Counted from the stretch's first letter, positions 18,218 to 27,968 are shown. The stretch: DNA of 64,000 nt from Roseiarcus sp963813195 (GCA_963813195.1 CAWEYC010000041.1:62001-126000); one strand, 5' to 3'. The notes: generated by a model from the letters alone, not told the origin. Numbers and translations are program-made.

Positions 18218-18727
18218 ATGTCCAAGCAACCAAAACGGCTGCGCGTCGCGCGGCTCACGCGCGAGTGTTTTCGGCCTTTCGGCGACGTCATCGATGCGTC
18301 AGGGCCGCCAGACGACCTCGCGAACGGCGGGGCTGCCCAGGTATTCCGCAATCGCGCCGAGGTGGATGTCGGCACGGAAGGCGGAAGGCTATGCATCAAT
18401 GTCGTGCGCGCGACGCCGACGCCACTGCCGCTGCGAATCGCGGTGATGGAGCGGCACCCTCTAAGCAGTCAGGCCTTCTCGCCGCTCGCGGGCGCGGAAT
18501 GGCTGGTTGTCGTGGCGCCCGTCGGTCCGCTCGACGTCGACGCTATCGTCGCTTTCCGCGCCGGTCCCGACCAAGGCGTCAACTATCGGCGCGGCGTATG
18601 GCACCACCCGCTGATCGCGCTCGGCCTCACGAGCGACTTTCTCGTGATCGACCGCGTCGGCGACGGCGCTAACCTCGAGATCGAAAAGCTTGCCGAGTCC
18701 TTGCTGATAAACTCCCTTAAATCCTGA
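18218..18727 (+). CDS. allA: Ureidoglycolate lyase
   Basis: A 169-residue protein matching AllA across its length: the start LTRECFRPFGDVIDA, the strand MERHPLSSQAFSPLAGAEWL, and the active-site strand GVNYRRGVWHHPLIAL. The enzyme splits ureidoglycolate into glyoxylate and urea in the cytosol, the last carbon step of allantoin breakdown. ATG 18218 is used because it fits the family start; TTG 18197, overlapping the cupin stop, is the alternative. It is convergent with the ABC permease ending at 18736. No allantoinase gene is visible here, although the hydantoinases are distant relatives. Confidence 0.88.
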   Translation: MSKQPKRLRVARLTRECFRPFGDVIDASGPPDDLANGGAAQVFRNRAEVDVGTEGGRLCINVVRATPTPLPLRIAVMERHPLSSQAFSPLAGAEWLVVVAPVGPLDVDAIVAFRAGPDQGVNYRRGVWHHPLIALGLTSDFLVIDRVGDGANLEIEKLAESLLINSLKS

Positions 18728-18735
18728 CGCAGGGA

Positions 18736-19740
18736 TTACGCGAGACGTTCCTCGCGTCCCCTTACGATCTGCGACAGTGTCACTGCGATGACGAGCGCGC
18801 CGCCGTAGAACAAGTCCTGCACGAAGGTGCTGACGCCGAGGATCGACAGGCCAGTGATGCCGGTTACGAGGAAATAGACGCTGATAGTCGTCCCCCAGGG
18901 GTTGAACCGGCCAGGATAAATGCTCGTCGCGCCGAGAAACGCCGCGGCAAAGGCGGGCAGAAGGAAGGTAAGTCCTGAGCTCGGATCCGCCGCCGCAGTC
19001 GTTCCGACATAGAGTACGCCGGCGATAGCGCCCATTAGACCTGAGCAGAGGAAGCCGCCGAGCCGGACCCGGTCGACCGCGATTCCACTGAGACGCGCGA
19101 CTTCGCGACCGCGCCCGACGAAGAGCAGACGGCGGCCGACCGTCGTGTAGGAGAGCGCGTACCAGAGCAGAGCGCACAGAATGAGCGCGTAGTAGAATCC
19201 GAGAGGCACACCGAGCAAGCGGGCCACGATCACCGCATTGACGAGCGCGTCCGAGACGCCGCTGATGGTCTGCTGGTCGCCGAGCCAAAGGGTGATGCCG
19301 TGCATGAATGTGCCGACGCCCATCGTCACAATCAGCGAGTTCATTCGGAAATAGAGCACGAAGAACCCGTTGACGAGGCCGATCAAGAGGCCCGAAGCCA
19401 GCGCCGCCGCCACCGCGACGCCAATCGGCAGGCCGTAATTGACGTTGAGCACTGCGAGCACCGTCCCCGCAAAGGTCAAATTGCTCGCGATGGACAAGTC
19501 GTAGTCGCCCGCCGTCAACGGAATAATGAGGCCGAGGGCGGTGACGACAATGACGGATTGCGACCCAAGGATCGTCGCAAAATTCGACCAGGTCAGGAAG
19601 CTATCTGGCCTCAGATAACCGAACACGGCGATGGTCGCCGCCCATACGAGCAGCAGTGCGAGCCGTTCGAACCACTCGACGAAGACGCCCTGTCCGGCCT
19701 TCGCTCCGCCTGCGCTTTGCGTTTTGGGCATCGCGTTCAA
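18736..19740 (-). CDS. Ribose-type ABC importer permease
   Basis: A 334-residue inner-membrane permease with the RbsC pattern LTAGDYDLSIASNLTFAGTV, the segment NSLIVTMGVGTFMHGITLWL, and the C-terminal PAFAAAFLGATSIYPGRFNP. TTG 19740 has AGAGGA at good spacing; ATG 19731 is the alternative start. Last gene of the operon running binding protein (22424), ATPase (21327), permease. This set is separate in sequence from the 4.4-7.5 kb importer. Confidence 0.88.
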   Translation of the reverse strand: MNAMPKTQSAGGAKAGQGVFVEWFERLALLLVWAATIAVFGYLRPDSFLTWSNFATILGSQSVIVVTALGLIIPLTAGDYDLSIASNLTFAGTVLAVLNVNYGLPIGVAVAAALASGLLIGLVNGFFVLYFRMNSLIVTMGVGTFMHGITLWLGDQQTISGVSDALVNAVIVARLLGVPLGFYYALILCALLWYALSYTTVGRRLLFVGRGREVARLSGIAVDRVRLGGFLCSGLMGAIAGVLYVGTTAAADPSSGLTFLLPAFAAAFLGATSIYPGRFNPWGTTISVYFLVTGITGLSILGVSTFVQDLFYGGALVIAVTLSQIVRGREERLA

Positions 19741-19755
19741 ATCCGATCCTCTCGC

Positions 19756-21327
19756 TCACTCGCTTCTGTAGCACGCCTCAGCAATCGCCGGCTTGCTGAT
19801 CTCGGCGCCGACGAGCTGTTTCACGACGCGGCCTCTGGCGAAGACAAACACGCGGTCGCAGATCGCCGTCAGCTGTTCGTAGTCCGAGCTCGCACAGAGC
19901 GCCGCCGCGCCCTCCTTCGTCGCTTCCGAGATGGCGGAAAAGACTTGCGCCCGCGCGCCGACGTCGACGCCCTGCGTCGGCTCGTCGAGAAGGATCAGTC
20001 GCGGTCCCGTCTGGAACCATTTGGCGAGCAGCACCTTCTGCTGGTTGCCGCCGCTGAGCGATCCGAACAATGCTTCGGGATTGCGGGGCCGCACGTCGAA
20101 ACGGTCGGCGAGGCGCGCGGCGTTGCGCGACAACGCCGCATCCGACATCGCAAAGGAGCGGCTGACGCGCCCCATCACGGGCTGGTTGACATTTTCCGTC
20201 ACGCTCAACGTGGCGACAGCCCCAGCGCCCAAACGATCGCCTGGGATCAATACGCAGCCGCGCGCGATCGCGCGGCGGGGCGTCAGGCTCGCGATCTCGC
20301 TGCCGACGCCGTCAATCTCCAGCGACCCCGCCGCCGCGGGAGTGGCGCCATAAAGGCGGTAGATAACTTCGTCGTAGCCCGAGCCGATGAGGCCGGTCAG
20401 GCCGACGACCTCTCCGGGGGAGAGCGAGACCGAGAAAGGCTCGAGCAGTCCCCCGGCAAGGCCCGAAACGACCACGGATGGCGCGCCAAGCGTCTTCGGC
20501 TGGGGCCGCATCGTCTCGAGATCGACATGCTGGCCCACGATCAGCCGGATCACATCCGCCTTCGACATGGCCGCGGTCTCAAAAGTCCCAGCGACGCGAC
20601 CGTCGCGTAGCACAGTGGCGCGGTCCGTGATCTTCAACACTTCGTCGATGTCGTGAGAGACGAAGATGACGCTCGCGCCGTCGGCTACGATCTCACGGAT
20701 CAGCTTGAACAGCGCCTCGACGTCATGGGCAGGCAGGAAAGGCGTCGGTTCGTCGAGCACCAACAGCCCGCGAGCGCGCGTCTGGCTCTTGTCGCGGCGC
20801 AATTCGTCGAAGGCGCGCACGATCGCGAGCTGGGCGCGCTCAACCGGCGTCAAGGAGGAGAGTGGCGCGAGCGGATCCAGGTGGACGCCGTAGCGTTCGA
20901 ACAGTCCGCGCGCGCGCCGCGCCTCGGCCCGCCAGTCGACGAACCAGCACGTTTCGACCGCGAAGTCCGATAGCAGCAGATTTTCGAGCACCGTCAGCGA
21001 GGGCAGAAGTCCGAGATGCTGATGCACGAAGCTGACGCCGTGCGCGCGCAGCGACGCGACGCTGACAGGCAGCCCCACGCAGCGGCCGTCGATCTCAATC
21101 GTCGGGCTTCCGTCCGGAACATGAAAGCCCGACAGGACTTTGATAAGGGTGGACTTACCCGACCCATTCTGGCCGAGCAGCCCGTGCACTTCGCCGTGGC
21201 GGATCGTCAGGCTCACATGGTCGAGCGCCCGGGCGCCTCCGAAGCTCTTCGAGAGTCCTTCGATGCGGAGCACCAGGGGATCCGGGGGCGACGTCGCCTC
21301 CGGTCCCGCCCCGCCAACGCCGGTCAC
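19756..21327 (-). CDS. Ribose-type ABC importer ATPase with two nucleotide-binding halves (RbsA-like)
   Basis: A 523-residue double ATPase. The first half has Walker A GQNGSGKST, a degenerate signature LTPVERAQLAIVRAF and Walker B LLVLDEPTPFL. The second half has the usual weakened P-loop (LTGLIGSGYDE), then signature LSGGNQQKVLLAKW and Walker B LILLDEPTQGVD. This split of functions is normal for CUT2 importers. The start GTG 21327 overlaps the stop of the binding-protein gene (GTGA); GTG 21339 is possible. Much longer upstream extension of the frame is a shadow of that gene. Confidence 0.88.
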   Translation of the reverse strand: MTGVGGAGPEATSPPDPLVLRIEGLSKSFGGARALDHVSLTIRHGEVHGLLGQNGSGKSTLIKVLSGFHVPDGSPTIEIDGRCVGLPVSVASLRAHGVSFVHQHLGLLPSLTVLENLLLSDFAVETCWFVDWRAEARRARGLFERYGVHLDPLAPLSSLTPVERAQLAIVRAFDELRRDKSQTRARGLLVLDEPTPFLPAHDVEALFKLIREIVADGASVIFVSHDIDEVLKITDRATVLRDGRVAGTFETAAMSKADVIRLIVGQHVDLETMRPQPKTLGAPSVVVSGLAGGLLEPFSVSLSPGEVVGLTGLIGSGYDEVIYRLYGATPAAAGSLEIDGVGSEIASLTPRRAIARGCVLIPGDRLGAGAVATLSVTENVNQPVMGRVSRSFAMSDAALSRNAARLADRFDVRPRNPEALFGSLSGGNQQKVLLAKWFQTGPRLILLDEPTQGVDVGARAQVFSAISEATKEGAAALCASSDYEQLTAICDRVFVFARGRVVKQLVGAEISKPAIAEACYRSE

Positions 21328-22424
21328 TGCAACTGCCACAGCTTGCGGTATCCCTCGACATAGGCGTCGCCGTAGCCGGTGTTCACCCGCGGGGGCTTGC
21401 CCGCCGTGGCGGCGTTGCTCTTGTCGAAGATGAGCAGCGGGATCTTGGGATCCTTCACCGTCGGCAGGCCGCACAGCATACGCATCTCCGAGTCGATCAC
21501 GGCGCGGCCAATCCAATCGAGGTTTTCGCCGATGTCGACTTCGACCTTGCCGTCCTGCACCATGCCGATAGCAAAGGGAGTGCCATTGAACGTCGCGATC
21601 TTCACCTTGTCACTGCGGCCAGTAATGGTGACGGCGGGCACGACCCACTGTGTCAACACGTCGTAGATCGGGATCACGTAGTTGACGGACGGGTCCGCGG
21701 TGAGCGCCCCCTGCACGTTGGTCTGCGTCTTCGTCGCCATTTCAGGGATGGTGACGCTGACGTAGTTCATCTTACAGTTTGCGCACCTGGCGAATTCCTC
21801 CTTGATGCCGCTCATCATGGATTCGGTCGAGAGCACGTCGTTGATGCCCACGACGATGGCGTTCGCCTTACCGTCCGTCTTCCAGATCGCCCAATCCGCG
21901 AGCAGGGCGCCGGCGCGCTTGTAGTCGATCGGCACGACGCCAGTGACGCTGGCCGGCGCCGGCTGCTCATATCCAGTCAGATGCGCCGCCACGACCTTGA
22001 GGCCCGCCGCCTCCGCGGCCTTCACCTGCGGCTCGACGAAACGCGGATCAGCGCCGGCCATGAGATCGATCAGATTGAACTTGTTGTTGATCGCGTAGTC
22101 GAAGCCCTGCACCCACTGTGTCGGCTGGCCCTGGTTCTCCCACACTTTCACAGTGAATCCGACGTCCTTCGCCACCTTGGTCATCGTGGCCTGGATCGTT
22201 TTGATGAAGGGTACCGCGCTCGACGCCGGGATTGTGAGGATCGATTTGCCCTTCATGCAGGTAGCGGCGTCGAACGCTTCGCCGGGCGCCTCAAAGGTCG
22301 GCAGTTTGCGATAGGGCTCGAGCTGCTCTCGAGCCTTCGCAGCTTCCGGGCTCTCCGCCAAGGCGGCGCCGGCAAGCAGGTGAAACGCCGCGACGGCGCT
22401 GGCGAGCGCGATACTCCGCTTCAT
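21324..22424 (-). CDS. Periplasmic binding protein of the second ribose-type importer
   Basis: A 366-residue exported protein. The signal peptide (RSIALASAVAAFHLLAGAALA) ends near residue 23. The mature part is type-I binding-protein-like, with SILTIPASSAVPFIKTIQAT, NLIDLMAGADPRFV, PIDYKRAGALLADWAIWKTD and VVGINDVLSTESMM. Two cysteines (FARCANC) lie close together. ATG 22424 follows GGGAGGGG. It is the first gene of its operon and is divergent from the carbamoylase-hyuA-hyuB operon, with 160 bp between them, which suggests shared control and a hydantoin or N-carbamoyl ligand. Confidence 0.88.
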   Translation of the reverse strand: MKRSIALASAVAAFHLLAGAALAESPEAAKAREQLEPYRKLPTFEAPGEAFDAATCMKGKSILTIPASSAVPFIKTIQATMTKVAKDVGFTVKVWENQGQPTQWVQGFDYAINNKFNLIDLMAGADPRFVEPQVKAAEAAGLKVVAAHLTGYEQPAPASVTGVVPIDYKRAGALLADWAIWKTDGKANAIVVGINDVLSTESMMSGIKEEFARCANCKMNYVSVTIPEMATKTQTNVQGALTADPSVNYVIPIYDVLTQWVVPAVTITGRSDKVKIATFNGTPFAIGMVQDGKVEVDIGENLDWIGRAVIDSEMRMLCGLPTVKDPKIPLLIFDKSNAATAGKPPRVNTGYGDAYVEGYRKLWQLQ

Positions 22425-22584
22425 GAGTCCCCTCCCACGTCGGATGGCGACGGTGCCGCCAGGGCTGATTGCGAAAGTCCGACGGCGGCCCCTAGACAGG
22501 GAAATATCAACTCTGTATTCGAAATGCAATCTTGCAGAGAACAGACTGGACGCCGCGCGAAAGCGCGTGGTTGGGAGCGAGAAT
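22425..22584. promoter_or_regulatory. Divergent promoter region between importer and hyu operon
   Basis: The 160 bp between two divergent starts contain an AT-richer stretch near 22500-22545, with an imperfect inverted repeat CTCTG...CAGAG (about 22511-22539) that encloses GTATTC. The hexamer GTATTC is also the arm of the IclR operator at 8335-8351, so the IclR protein might act here too. No clear -35/-10 pair was found. Confidence 0.4.
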
Positions 22585-23829
22585 ATGAAGGGCCTGGACG
22601 AGGACCGCGCGATCTCGGATCTGCGCAAGCTGGCCCAATTCGGAAAATCCGAGACAGGCGTAAACAGGCCGGCGATGTCGGACGCCGACCTCGAAGCGCG
22701 GCATTGGCTGCGCGAACAAATGAGCGAGGCCGGGCTCGAGGTCGAGATAGACGGGCTTGGCACTGTGCTCGGCCGCGCGCCGCAGGCGACGACCTCTGTC
22801 CTGCTCGGTTCGCATTCCGATAGCGTTCCCTTCGGCGGCTGGCTCGACGGCGCCATGGGCGTCATCTTCGCGCTCGCCGTCGCGCGCGCTCGGCAAGCGA
22901 CGCACCCCGACTCCATGATCGGCGTCGACGTTGTCTCGTTCGCGGACGAAGAAGGCACGTTCCTTGCGTGTGGCGGCAGCCGAGCCTTCTGTGGCGACAT
23001 CGGATGGGAGGACATCAAGCGCGCCAGCAACGCGTCAGGCGATCGCCTCCCCGACCGTCTCGATCAGTTAGGCCTCAGCGGGCGCGCCTGGGCAAGGCTC
23101 GATCCGTCGCGGTGCCGCGCCTTTGTCGAAGCCCATATCGAACAGGGGCCGCGATTGATCGACGGCAAGATCGACGTCGGCGTCGTCACCGGAATCGTGG
23201 GCCTGCGCCGCCGTCGCGTGAAGTTCGAGGGGCAAGCGGATCATGCGGGAACGACGCCGATGACGATGCGCCGCGACGCCGGCATGGCTATGCACAATTT
23301 CGCCGTCGCCGCCGAAGCCGCGTTGCGCGCGGCGGGCTCGGCCGATTCCGTCTGGAATATGGGCGTCGTCGCGGTAAAGCCGGGCGCGCCCAACGTGGTG
23401 CCGCACGAGGCGGAGATCGCGGTCGAGTTCCGGGACCTGTCGACGCCGGTCATGGAGCGCATGGACGAAGCGCTACGTGGATTAATCGCCCAAAGTGATG
23501 GCGCTGCGGGCGTACGCGTCAGCTCGACGATGATCGGTGCGATCGAGCCGACCCACATGAACGAGCCGCTGATCCGCAATCTCGAGGCGGCGGCCGCCGC
23601 CGAAGGCGCGAGCGCCTTACGCATGCAAAGCGGCGCAGGGCATGACGCAATGATCCTGGGCCGACGCATTCCGGCCGCGATGCTGTTCGTCCCGAGTATC
23701 GGGGGTCGGAGCCACCACATCTCCGAGGACACCGACGAAGCGGACATTCGCAAAGGGCTGCGCGTCTATGCGCGCGCTGTCGACGCCATCCTGAAAGAGC
23801 TGGGGCCAGACGGCCGCGGCGCACTCTGA
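22585..23829 (+). CDS. Zn-dependent N-carbamoyl-L-amino acid hydrolase / allantoate amidohydrolase family
   Basis: A 414-residue M20-type amidohydrolase of the HyuC/AllC/beta-ureidopropionase group. Metal ligands are visible in GSHSDSVPFGGWLDG, SFADEEGTFL, AHIEQGP and SHHISED; the dimerisation lid contains QADHAGTTPM. It removes the carbamoyl group from N-carbamoyl amino acids (or allantoate), releasing ammonia and CO2, in the cytosol. ATG 22585 follows GGGAGCGAG. It lies 24 bp before hyuA. With hyuA and hyuB it forms a hydantoin-to-amino-acid route; the exact substrate is open. Confidence 0.9.
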   Translation: MKGLDEDRAISDLRKLAQFGKSETGVNRPAMSDADLEARHWLREQMSEAGLEVEIDGLGTVLGRAPQATTSVLLGSHSDSVPFGGWLDGAMGVIFALAVARARQATHPDSMIGVDVVSFADEEGTFLACGGSRAFCGDIGWEDIKRASNASGDRLPDRLDQLGLSGRAWARLDPSRCRAFVEAHIEQGPRLIDGKIDVGVVTGIVGLRRRRVKFEGQADHAGTTPMTMRRDAGMAMHNFAVAAEAALRAAGSADSVWNMGVVAVKPGAPNVVPHEAEIAVEFRDLSTPVMERMDEALRGLIAQSDGAAGVRVSSTMIGAIEPTHMNEPLIRNLEAAAAAEGASALRMQSGAGHDAMILGRRIPAAMLFVPSIGGRSHHISEDTDEADIRKGLRVYARAVDAILKELGPDGRGAL

Positions 23830-23853
23830 ACGAACTCGAGAGAGGTTGAGCCT

Positions 23854-25932
23854 ATGCGTATGATCGGCGTTGACGTCGGTGGAACCTTCACCGACTTCGT
23901 TTACTGCGACATGGCGTCGCGCCAGGTCGCCATTCACAAAGTGTCGACCACGCCGGACGATCCCTCGCGCGCGATCCTGCAGGGCATTTCCGAACTCTGC
24001 GTCGAAAACGGCGTAGAGCCCGGCTCGATCGACTATGTGCTGCATGGCACGACGACCGCGACCAACGCCGTGCTCGAGCACAAGGGCGCGCGTACTGGCA
24101 TGGTGACCAACCAGGGCTTCCGCGACATCGTGCATATCGCGCGACACCAGCGCGTCGAGCACTATTCGATTATGCAAGAACTACCTTGGCAGAACCGCCC
24201 GTTGGCGCCTCGGCGCCATCGCAAGGTGGTGCGGGGTCGCCTCATTCCCCCGCGCGGCGAGGAGTTTGAGCCGCTGAACGAAGCGGACGTGGTCGTCGCC
24301 GCGCGCGCCTTGAAGGAGGAAGGGGTCGAAGCGGTCGCGGTCTGCTTCCTGTTCTCCTATCTGAATCCGGCGCACGAGGAACAGGCCAAGCGCATTCTCG
24401 AGCGCGAGCTGCCCGGAGTGTTCATCACGACCTCCTCTTCCGTCTCGCCGCAGTTCCGCGAATTCGAGCGCTTCACGACTGCTTCGCTCTGCGCCTTCGT
24501 CGGTCCGAAGATGCGCACCTATATCGGCCAACTCGACGCTTCGCTGAAGGGCGCGGGCGTGCGCGCCGACCTCCGCATCATGGCCTCGAACGGCGGCGTC
24601 GCGACCCCGGCGATGGTGGCGGAGAAGCCCGTCATGACCCTCCTCTCCGGCCTCGCGGCGGGGGTGCTCGGCGGCGCCTGGGTCGGCGAGCTTAGCGGCC
24701 GGCGCAAGCTGATCACCTTCGACATCGGCGGCACGAGCGCGGACATCGGGATCGTCGTTGACGGCCGCTATGCGGAAACCGATCCGCGCAGCACATCGAT
24801 TGCGGGCTTCCCCTTGCTTTTGCCCATGATCGACATCCACACGATCGGCGCTGGCGGCGGATCAATTGCCTATCTCGACGCGGGTGGCGCGTTCCGCGTC
24901 GGCCCGCGCAGCGCAGGCGCGGTCCCCGGCCCCGCCGCCTACGGGCGCGGCGGCGCGCAGCCGACGGTAACCGACGCGAATGTCGTGCTCGGTCGTCTCG
25001 ATAAGGACGACTTCCTCGGCGGCGTCATGAAGCTCGACGATCGCGCCTCCGACCGTGTGATCGACGAACTCGCGGGCCGTCTCGGCCTCGGCAAGCTCGA
25101 GGCGGCCGAGGGCGTGCTGACGGTCATCAACAGCAACATGGCGAACGCAATCCGGTCGCGCACGGTGCAGAAAGGCGTCGACCCGCGCGACTTCGCGCTC
25201 GTCGCCTTCGGCGGCGCGGGTCCCCTGCACGGCGCCGAAGTTGCTTGCATGCTCGGCATTCCCGAAGTGATCGTGCCGCCCTATCCCGGCATCACCTCGG
25301 CGATGGGCCTCCTGACCACCGACCTCAAATACGACACGATCCGCACCCAGTTCCAAGTCAGCGGCAAGGTGGATCTCAGCCGCCTCACCGCCGATCTCGC
25401 GGCGATGGAGCGGCAGCTCGCGGCGCAGTTCGCGTCCGACCATCTCGACACCGCAAACTTCCGTTTTGTGCGCGACGGCGATCTGCGCTACGTCGGTCAG
25501 GGCTACGAGCTGAAGATCCCCTTCCCGCAAGGCGAACTGACGGCCGAGAGCCTCACAGAGGTTTGGCGTCTGTTCCATGAGGCGCACAAGCGCGAATACG
25601 GGCATTATTTCGAGCAGAACCCGATCGAGATCGTGAACGTGCGCGTGACCGGCGTCGGCGCCATGCCGAAGATCCAGAAGCTCGAAGCGCCCGCGGGCGG
25701 TTCTCTCGCCGCGGCGAAGACACGGGTCGGGCAATGCGTGTTCCGCGTCGACGGCGCCTTGAAGCCGTTCGAGACGACCTTCTACCGCCGCGCTCTGCTA
25801 CCCGTCGGTAAAGAGTTCCACGGGCCCGCGATCGTGCTGCAGAAAGACAGCACCACCGTCATTCCTCCGCGCTGGTCGGCGATCAACGACGCCGCCGGCA
25901 ATCTGATTCTCTCATTCGACGGAGACGCCTGA
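23854..25932 (+). CDS. hyuA: Hydantoinase/oxoprolinase subunit A (HyuA)
   Basis: A 692-residue ATP-dependent ring-opening subunit. The N-terminus MRMIGVDVGGTFTDFVY and LHGTTTATNAVLEHKGARTG are the HyuA N-terminal domain; GGTSADIGIVVDGRY and HTIGAGGGSIAYLDAGGAFR begin the actin-like ATPase core; AFGGAGPLHGAEVACMLGI follows. HyuA acts with HyuB on hydantoins, 5-oxoproline, N-methylhydantoin or related lactams using ATP. Its stop overlaps the hyuB ATG. Close relatives include acetone carboxylase-like proteins, but operon partners favour hydantoinase. Confidence 0.92.
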   Translation: MRMIGVDVGGTFTDFVYCDMASRQVAIHKVSTTPDDPSRAILQGISELCVENGVEPGSIDYVLHGTTTATNAVLEHKGARTGMVTNQGFRDIVHIARHQRVEHYSIMQELPWQNRPLAPRRHRKVVRGRLIPPRGEEFEPLNEADVVVAARALKEEGVEAVAVCFLFSYLNPAHEEQAKRILERELPGVFITTSSSVSPQFREFERFTTASLCAFVGPKMRTYIGQLDASLKGAGVRADLRIMASNGGVATPAMVAEKPVMTLLSGLAAGVLGGAWVGELSGRRKLITFDIGGTSADIGIVVDGRYAETDPRSTSIAGFPLLLPMIDIHTIGAGGGSIAYLDAGGAFRVGPRSAGAVPGPAAYGRGGAQPTVTDANVVLGRLDKDDFLGGVMKLDDRASDRVIDELAGRLGLGKLEAAEGVLTVINSNMANAIRSRTVQKGVDPRDFALVAFGGAGPLHGAEVACMLGIPEVIVPPYPGITSAMGLLTTDLKYDTIRTQFQVSGKVDLSRLTADLAAMERQLAAQFASDHLDTANFRFVRDGDLRYVGQGYELKIPFPQGELTAESLTEVWRLFHEAHKREYGHYFEQNPIEIVNVRVTGVGAMPKIQKLEAPAGGSLAAAKTRVGQCVFRVDGALKPFETTFYRRALLPVGKEFHGPAIVLQKDSTTVIPPRWSAINDAAGNLILSFDGDA

Positions 25933-27728
25933 TGCAACTCGAAGGCTCCAACATTCAGACTCAGCCCGCGACGCGCGTCGACCCGATAACTGGCGCCGTG
26001 ATCCAAGGCGCTTTGGAGAACATCGCGATCGAGATGGGCCACAAGCTGATGCGAATGAGCTATTCCAGCATCATTCGCGAGTCCGAGGACTTCGGCGCGG
26101 CACTCACCGACGCGGACGGGCGTCAGCTCTGCGAATGCAAGATGAGCACGCCGCTGCAGTCCGGCCCGATCCCCGGTTACATCCGCGGCATCAAGGAACG
26201 CTTCGCCGCGCGCGGCGACGTGTTTCGTCCCGGCGACATCATCATGCATAACGACCCCTATGGCGGCGCCTCGCACGGACCTGACGTCGCGTTCTGCGTG
26301 CCTGTGTTCGACGACGAAACGTTGGTCGGCTTCTCGGTGACCACCGCTCACCATCTCGACATCGGCGCGCACACGCCGGGGAGCTGCGGCATCGTCGACG
26401 CGGTCGACACCTATGCGGAAGGGCTGCAATTCAAGGCGATCAAGGTCGTCGATCAGGGCCGCCGCAACGACATGGTCTGGCACATGATCCGCGACAACAT
26501 CCGAATTTCGGATCTTGTCGTCGGAGACATGGAGGCGCAGGTCGCGGCGGCGCAGATCGGCGCACAACGTTTCCTCGACCTTGTTCGCCACTACGGCCGC
26601 GACACGGTCACCGGCGCAAGCGAGGATTTGATGGACTATTCCGAGCGCCTGATGCGCGCGGCGATCCGCAATATTCCCGACGGGGTCTACAGCGCGTCGA
26701 CCTACATCGACGGATTCCTCGACGACCCCGAGCCATCGCGGCGGGACCTCAAGATCGTCGTGACGATCACGGTCAAGGGCGACGAGATGCTGGTCGATCT
26801 GACGGGTACGGCGCCGCAGGTCCCCGACCGCCCCATCAACATGCCGTTCGTTGGCACGGTCGACTGTGCGATCTGGCTCACCCTGCGTTCGATCCTGCTC
26901 GACAGCGTCGTCTACGGGCCAATCCCGCAGAACAGCGGCCTTACCCGCCCGATCACGATCACTGCGCCGAAGGGATGCCTAGCGAATCCTATCTTTCCGG
27001 CGCCCGTGATCGCGCGCTTCTGCCCAGGCAATGCGCTCGCCGACGCGGTGATGAAAGCGCTTGCGCCGGCGGCGCCCAATCAGATCAGCGCCGGCATCGG
27101 CAATCTGACCGTCATCGCCTTCAGCGGCGTCGCCAACGATCAGCAATGGGTCCACATGGAGATCCTGGAGGGCAGCTACGGCGGCCGGCGCGGGATGGAC
27201 GGCATGGACACCGTGGACACCCTCTACGCAAACACGCGCAACAACCCGATCGAGGACATCGAGTCGCATCTGCCGCTCCGCGTCGAGCGCTATGAGCTGC
27301 GCGAGGACATGGCGGCGGCGGGCGAATGGCGCGGCGGCATCGGCTCCGTGCGGGAATTCATCTATCTCACCGACGGCGGCTTTTCAGTCGAAGGCGATGG
27401 GCACAAGTACAAGCCGTGGGGCTTCGACGGCGGCGAGGACGGCGCGCCGAGCGCGCTCGTTCAGCTGACGAGGACGGGAGATAAGATCGAGCTGCCGTCC
27501 AAGGTGCCTTACCGCAAGACCAAGGCGGGGGACCGACTGATCGCCTACGGTCCGAGCGGCGGCGGCTATGGCTCCCCCCTCGAACGCGCGACGAGCGCGG
27601 TGCTCGACAACGTGCTCGACGGGATCATCTCTTCTGATCTAGCGCGCCGGCACTATGGCGTCGTGATCGCGGGGAAGGCAGTCGACGAGGCTGCGACAAA
27701 GGCGCTGCGGGCTCAGATGCAAGACTGA
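25932..27728 (+). CDS. hyuB: Hydantoinase/oxoprolinase subunit B (HyuB)
   Basis: A 598-residue HyuB-family subunit, partner of HyuA. It shows KLMRMSYSSIIRESEDFGAA, IMHNDPYGGASHGPDVAF, HHLDIGAHTPGSCG and the closing GGGYGSPLER. The ATG overlaps the hyuA stop (TGATG), giving coupled translation and a fixed subunit ratio. The operon ends with hairpins in the 240 bp before the convergent regulator gene. Confidence 0.92.
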   Translation: MQLEGSNIQTQPATRVDPITGAVIQGALENIAIEMGHKLMRMSYSSIIRESEDFGAALTDADGRQLCECKMSTPLQSGPIPGYIRGIKERFAARGDVFRPGDIIMHNDPYGGASHGPDVAFCVPVFDDETLVGFSVTTAHHLDIGAHTPGSCGIVDAVDTYAEGLQFKAIKVVDQGRRNDMVWHMIRDNIRISDLVVGDMEAQVAAAQIGAQRFLDLVRHYGRDTVTGASEDLMDYSERLMRAAIRNIPDGVYSASTYIDGFLDDPEPSRRDLKIVVTITVKGDEMLVDLTGTAPQVPDRPINMPFVGTVDCAIWLTLRSILLDSVVYGPIPQNSGLTRPITITAPKGCLANPIFPAPVIARFCPGNALADAVMKALAPAAPNQISAGIGNLTVIAFSGVANDQQWVHMEILEGSYGGRRGMDGMDTVDTLYANTRNNPIEDIESHLPLRVERYELREDMAAAGEWRGGIGSVREFIYLTDGGFSVEGDGHKYKPWGFDGGEDGAPSALVQLTRTGDKIELPSKVPYRKTKAGDRLIAYGPSGGGYGSPLERATSAVLDNVLDGIISSDLARRHYGVVIAGKAVDEAATKALRAQMQD

Positions 27729-27778
27729 TGCTGCGAAACGCTACGTGCGCTGCGTCGTAAATCGCGAGGAGCGGAGGG

Positions 27779-27874
27779 GTGAAGCGATGCGTCACTCCGA
27801 CGCACGGGCTTCACTTCGCTCGCCATCACGGTCTAGCCTAGCCAGTCTATCCGATCGTGCGCCGCTAGACTGGC
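27779..27874. terminator. Two stem-loops between convergent genes
   Basis: GTGAAGC (27779-27785) pairs with GCTTCAC (27808-27814), with an inner stem TGCGT/ACGCA (27788-27792 and 27800-27804). A second stem is GCCAGTCTA (27841-27849) with TAGACTGGC (27866-27874). They lie between the ends of hyuB and of the convergent regulator gene, as expected for a bidirectional terminator, although no long T-run is present. Confidence 0.5.
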
Positions 27875-27968
27875 AGGCCGCGGTCGAGGCCCGTCATCCT
27901 CACCTGCTACCCGCGCCCTGGCAGCAGGGACTGGTCAGCGCCATGTCAATGAAACAGCAATTCGCTCT

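Noticed and set aside
19300..20610. 436-residue plus-strand frame over the importer genes
   Set aside because: His/Arg/Asp-rich shadow of the permease and ATPase on the other strand.
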